Source of the DNA: Dinoroseobacter sp042096155
Lineage (GTDB): Bacteria > Pseudomonadota > Alphaproteobacteria > Rhodobacterales > Rhodobacteraceae
Reading direction: 5' to 3'
Assembly: GCA_042096155.1 (NCBI GenBank)
Contig: JBELMC010000002.1
Span: 14,281 to 78,280, forward strand
DNA length: 64,000 nucleotides
The first letter of the stretch is position 1, and every line of letters begins with the position of its first letter. A program made the position numbers and the translations under genes. The notes beneath the pieces were generated by a model. That model saw only the letters and a program-made list of their open reading frames with translations, was not told the origin of the DNA and made no database searches. Below are positions 62,201 through 64,000 of the stretch, one piece after another.

Positions 62201-63093
62201 ACTGGGCGGCTGAGAAGGCCGAGTGGCCGTTGGCTGAAACCTCGCTATTTGTCCGCAGTGGCCCGCACAAATGGCATGTCCAAACCCAAGGGTCCCGCGA
62301 TAAACCAACAATCTTATTGATCCATGGGACGGGTGCGTCTGGACATTCGTGGTCAGGCCTGATACCGCTTTTGGCTACAGACTATCATGTGATCAGCTTT
62401 GACTTGCCCGGACATGGTTTCAGCAAACGAGGCGGGACGCGTCGGGCACAACTGCCCACCATTGCCTATGACCTTAGCATTTTGATGCATGATATGGATT
62501 TGAGCCCCGCGTTGGTGATCGGCCATTCTGCAGGGGCCGCCATAGCACTCGAGTTGACCCAGCATATACCTGTTCAAGGGATTGTTGGATTGAACAGCGC
62601 GTTGTCCGAATTCCAAGGCGTCGCGGGTTGGCTGTTTCCTGCACTGGCCAAATTTCTCGCGCTCAACCCGTTGACTGCGCTCGTTTTTGCAAAAACCGCA
62701 ACTCCGCGAAATGTGGCCTCGATGATCAAAGCGACAGGCAGTGATTTATCGCCCAAGCTGCTGCGGCCGTACTTTCGGCTCGTCCGAGATAGAGCACATG
62801 TGGATGGCGTTTTGAACATGATGGCAGATTGGGATCTAAGCGCCTTGGTTCAGAACATGCCTCAAATCGATGTCCCCGTCTTGCTGCTTGCCGGTTCTGC
62901 CGACGGCACCGTGTCGCCAGACACCAGTGCGATTGCCGCCAAGCGGTTGTGCCGTGCAAGAGTACAATTTTTGCCCCGACGCGGACACCTGATGCATGAA
63001 GAAGACCCTGTTGAGATTTTCGCGCTAATCGCCCCGTTTTTGCGCGCATGCCTACGAGAGATTAACACCCAACCGCTCGCGCAGCGCGCGTAA
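62197..63093 (+). CDS. bchO: BchO, alpha/beta-hydrolase of the Mg-chelatase operon
   Basis: BchO is an alpha/beta-hydrolase always found with bchI-bchD; its reaction is not settled. The 298-residue product has the oxyanion region LLIHGTGASGHSW, the nucleophile elbow GHSAGA and a late histidine (RRGHLMHEEDP). It overlaps bchD (ATGA) and, tail to tail, marR by 42 bp. Confidence 0.94.
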   Translation: MNWAAEKAEWPLAETSLFVRSGPHKWHVQTQGSRDKPTILLIHGTGASGHSWSGLIPLLATDYHVISFDLPGHGFSKRGGTRRAQLPTIAYDLSILMHDMDLSPALVIGHSAGAAIALELTQHIPVQGIVGLNSALSEFQGVAGWLFPALAKFLALNPLTALVFAKTATPRNVASMIKATGSDLSPKLLRPYFRLVRDRAHVDGVLNMMADWDLSALVQNMPQIDVPVLLLAGSADGTVSPDTSAIAAKRLCRARVQFLPRRGHLMHEEDPVEIFALIAPFLRACLREINTQPLAQRA

Positions 63094-63510
63094 CACCGGC
63101 AACGCCGCCCGCACATTCTCAACGCCAACATCGTGGACGACATCGCGCATCATAGGCGCAATAGCGGCCAACGCAGCATCACGTGCCTTGCGACCCGCCG
63201 GACTAATGGTGATTAGCTTGCGACGTGCATCGTCCCAATCTGGACGGATATGAATATGCCCAGCCCATTCCAGCTTGCTGAGCGTGTTAGTCATCGCACC
63301 CTTGGTCACGTGGAAGGTCTTGGCGAGCTGCGCTGGCGTTCGTTCGATATTGTTCGACGCCAAATGGTTCAGAACCGTAAAATGACTGATCTCCATGCCC
63401 TTGGGCAACACTTTGGCAATCTGGCTGCGTGCCAACTGATCCGATACAAGAATCTCGCTAAACAGCGAAGCTGAAAGATTATCTGTCGCAATGGTCGTTT
63501 TTTCTGTCAT
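63052..63510 (-). CDS. MarR-family transcriptional regulator
   Basis: The 152-residue protein has the winged-helix core of MarR: HFTVLNHLASNNIERTPAQLAKTFHVTKGAMTNTLSKLEWAGHIHIRPDWDDARRKLITISPAG. The target is unknown. It lies convergent with bchO and marks the right end of the photosynthesis cluster. ATG 63510 is chosen; ATG 63513 precedes it directly. Confidence 0.92.
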   Translation of the reverse strand: MTEKTTIATDNLSASLFSEILVSDQLARSQIAKVLPKGMEISHFTVLNHLASNNIERTPAQLAKTFHVTKGAMTNTLSKLEWAGHIHIRPDWDDARRKLITISPAGRKARDAALAAIAPMMRDVVHDVGVENVRAALPVLRALRERLGVNLS

Positions 63511-63779
63511 CAAACAAAAAGATAGGGAAAATCAAACGAAAGGAAAGACAGCTTGAAACGAACTTTGGACATAAAGGCGCGACAAAGAGACGTACAGCGC
63601 ACGAAAGGGTATTCGTCTCAACCGGCTCCATATCCAGCTGTGGCAATGAGATTGCCGCAATGATCTGGTGTGACGAGGATGCAAACGAACCAGATGACTC
63701 TCCAGAGGTCAACGTATGGTCTGGCCGCGGCATATTGCTTTTCATGAAGATGATTATCATCGCCGAAAGTCTGAGGGCT
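63511..63779. other. Gene-free stretch between marR and the istB remnant
   Basis: This 269-bp stretch holds the marR promoter region at its left end. The rest has short frames only, without family resemblance; it may be decayed insertion-sequence DNA. Confidence 0.5.
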
Positions 63780-64000
63780 TTGCGTTTGTCCTTCAGGCTG
63801 TCGCTTTCGCCTAGCTTTTGGCCGATCTGACAGTGGCGCCAGAGACGGTCCAACATGGTAGCCGTGGGAACACGGTCCCCAGCGAAGACCTGATCCCACT
63901 CCCCGAAGCTGAGATTGGTGGTCAGGATGGTAAACCTTTTTCAAAGACCTGTTTTTGCGCGATGCGACGGATCGGATCGGGGCTGACGATGAGCTGGCAC
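63780..64000 (-). pseudogene. IS21-family istB remnant, frameshifted, cut by window edge
   Basis: On the minus strand a frame from about 63945 reads ILTTNLSFGEWDQVFAGD, TATMLDRLWRHCQIG and ESDSLKDKRKAL, matching the C-terminal part of IstB, the helper ATPase of IS21 elements. The frame is closed by TGA directly upstream, and the coding sense continues in another frame (QLIVSPDPIRRIAQKQVFEKG) toward the window edge. It looks like an inactive fragment; the rest of the element, if any, lies to the right. Confidence 0.65.

Noticed and set aside
1..64000. tRNA, rRNA, CRISPR arrays, phage genes, biosynthetic megasynthases
   Set aside because: I looked for these on both strands and saw no cloverleaf-like tRNA, repeat-spacer pattern or phage/synthase domains.

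Overview
This window is most of the photosynthesis gene cluster (PGC) of an aerobic anoxygenic phototrophic alphaproteobacterium, probably Rhodobacteraceae (Roseobacter group). The grounds are the purple-bacterial order bchFNBHLM-lhaA-puhABC, ppaA-ppsR-bchG-pucC-like-bchP-idi, crtIB-tspO / crtDC / crtEF-bchCXYZ-pufQBALMC-dxs, and crtA-bchIDO. A pufC tetraheme cytochrome takes the place of pufX, the carotenoid genes are of the spheroidene type, and the neighbouring housekeeping genes are typical of this family. The taxonomic call is inference from gene content; no database was searched.

Layout. (1) 1-12072, minus strand: bchF-N-B-H-L-M-lhaA-puhA-B-C plus the start of one more gene at the left edge (Mg-chelatase large subunit, dark protochlorophyllide reductase, reaction-centre H subunit and assembly factors). 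(2) 12395-18695, plus strand: the regulators ppaA and ppsR, then bchG, a PucC-family carrier, bchP and idi (late bacteriochlorophyll and isoprenoid steps). (3) 18773-31946, minus strand: a superoperon crtE-crtF-bchC-X-Y-Z-pufQ-B-A-L-M-C with dxs behind it. (4) 32056-37544: crtD-crtC on plus converge on crtI-crtB-tspO on minus. (5) 37708-58700: about 21 kb of non-photosynthetic genes (glutaredoxin, aminotransferase and sulfotransferase-like pair, argG, ilvA, Hpt and response-regulator phosphatase, two Nudix hydrolases, hslO, cca, a LysE exporter, two ABC half-transporters, an RNA methyltransferase, a NavBac-type channel, two L,D-transpeptidases, a CAP lipoprotein, a small envelope peptide, hemH, a SAM methyltransferase, comF). 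A parS-like ParB site lies at its left end. (6) 58774-63093, plus strand: crtA-bchI-bchD-bchO, the part of the PGC that in Rhodobacter sits divergently next to crtI. (7) A marR gene and a broken IS21-type istB end the window.

Regulation can be read directly. Eighteen-base TGT-N12-ACA palindromes (PpsR/CrtJ operators) occur before bchF, ppaA, bchG, bchC (two, 8 bp apart, over a good sigma70-like promoter), crtE/crtD (two), crtI and crtA. PpsR here has a single cysteine. Most genes overlap their upstream neighbour by ATGA or TGATG, so translational coupling is widespread.

The genes together give bacteriochlorophyll a from protoporphyrin IX (bchI/D/H, bchM, [ring-E cyclase outside the window], bchL/N/B, bchX/Y/Z, bchF, bchC, bchG, bchP), spheroidene/spheroidenone from isoprenoid precursors (dxs, idi, crtE/B/I/C/D/F/A), and the RC-LH1 core complex (puf, puh, lhaA). 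No puc (LH2) genes, RuBisCO genes, tRNA, rRNA or CRISPR were seen. I found no clearly undescribed multi-gene system. The points most worth checking are the interrupted PGC, the parS site, the non-ATG starts of crtA and crtC, the single-cysteine PpsR, and the aminotransferase/sulfotransferase-like pair.
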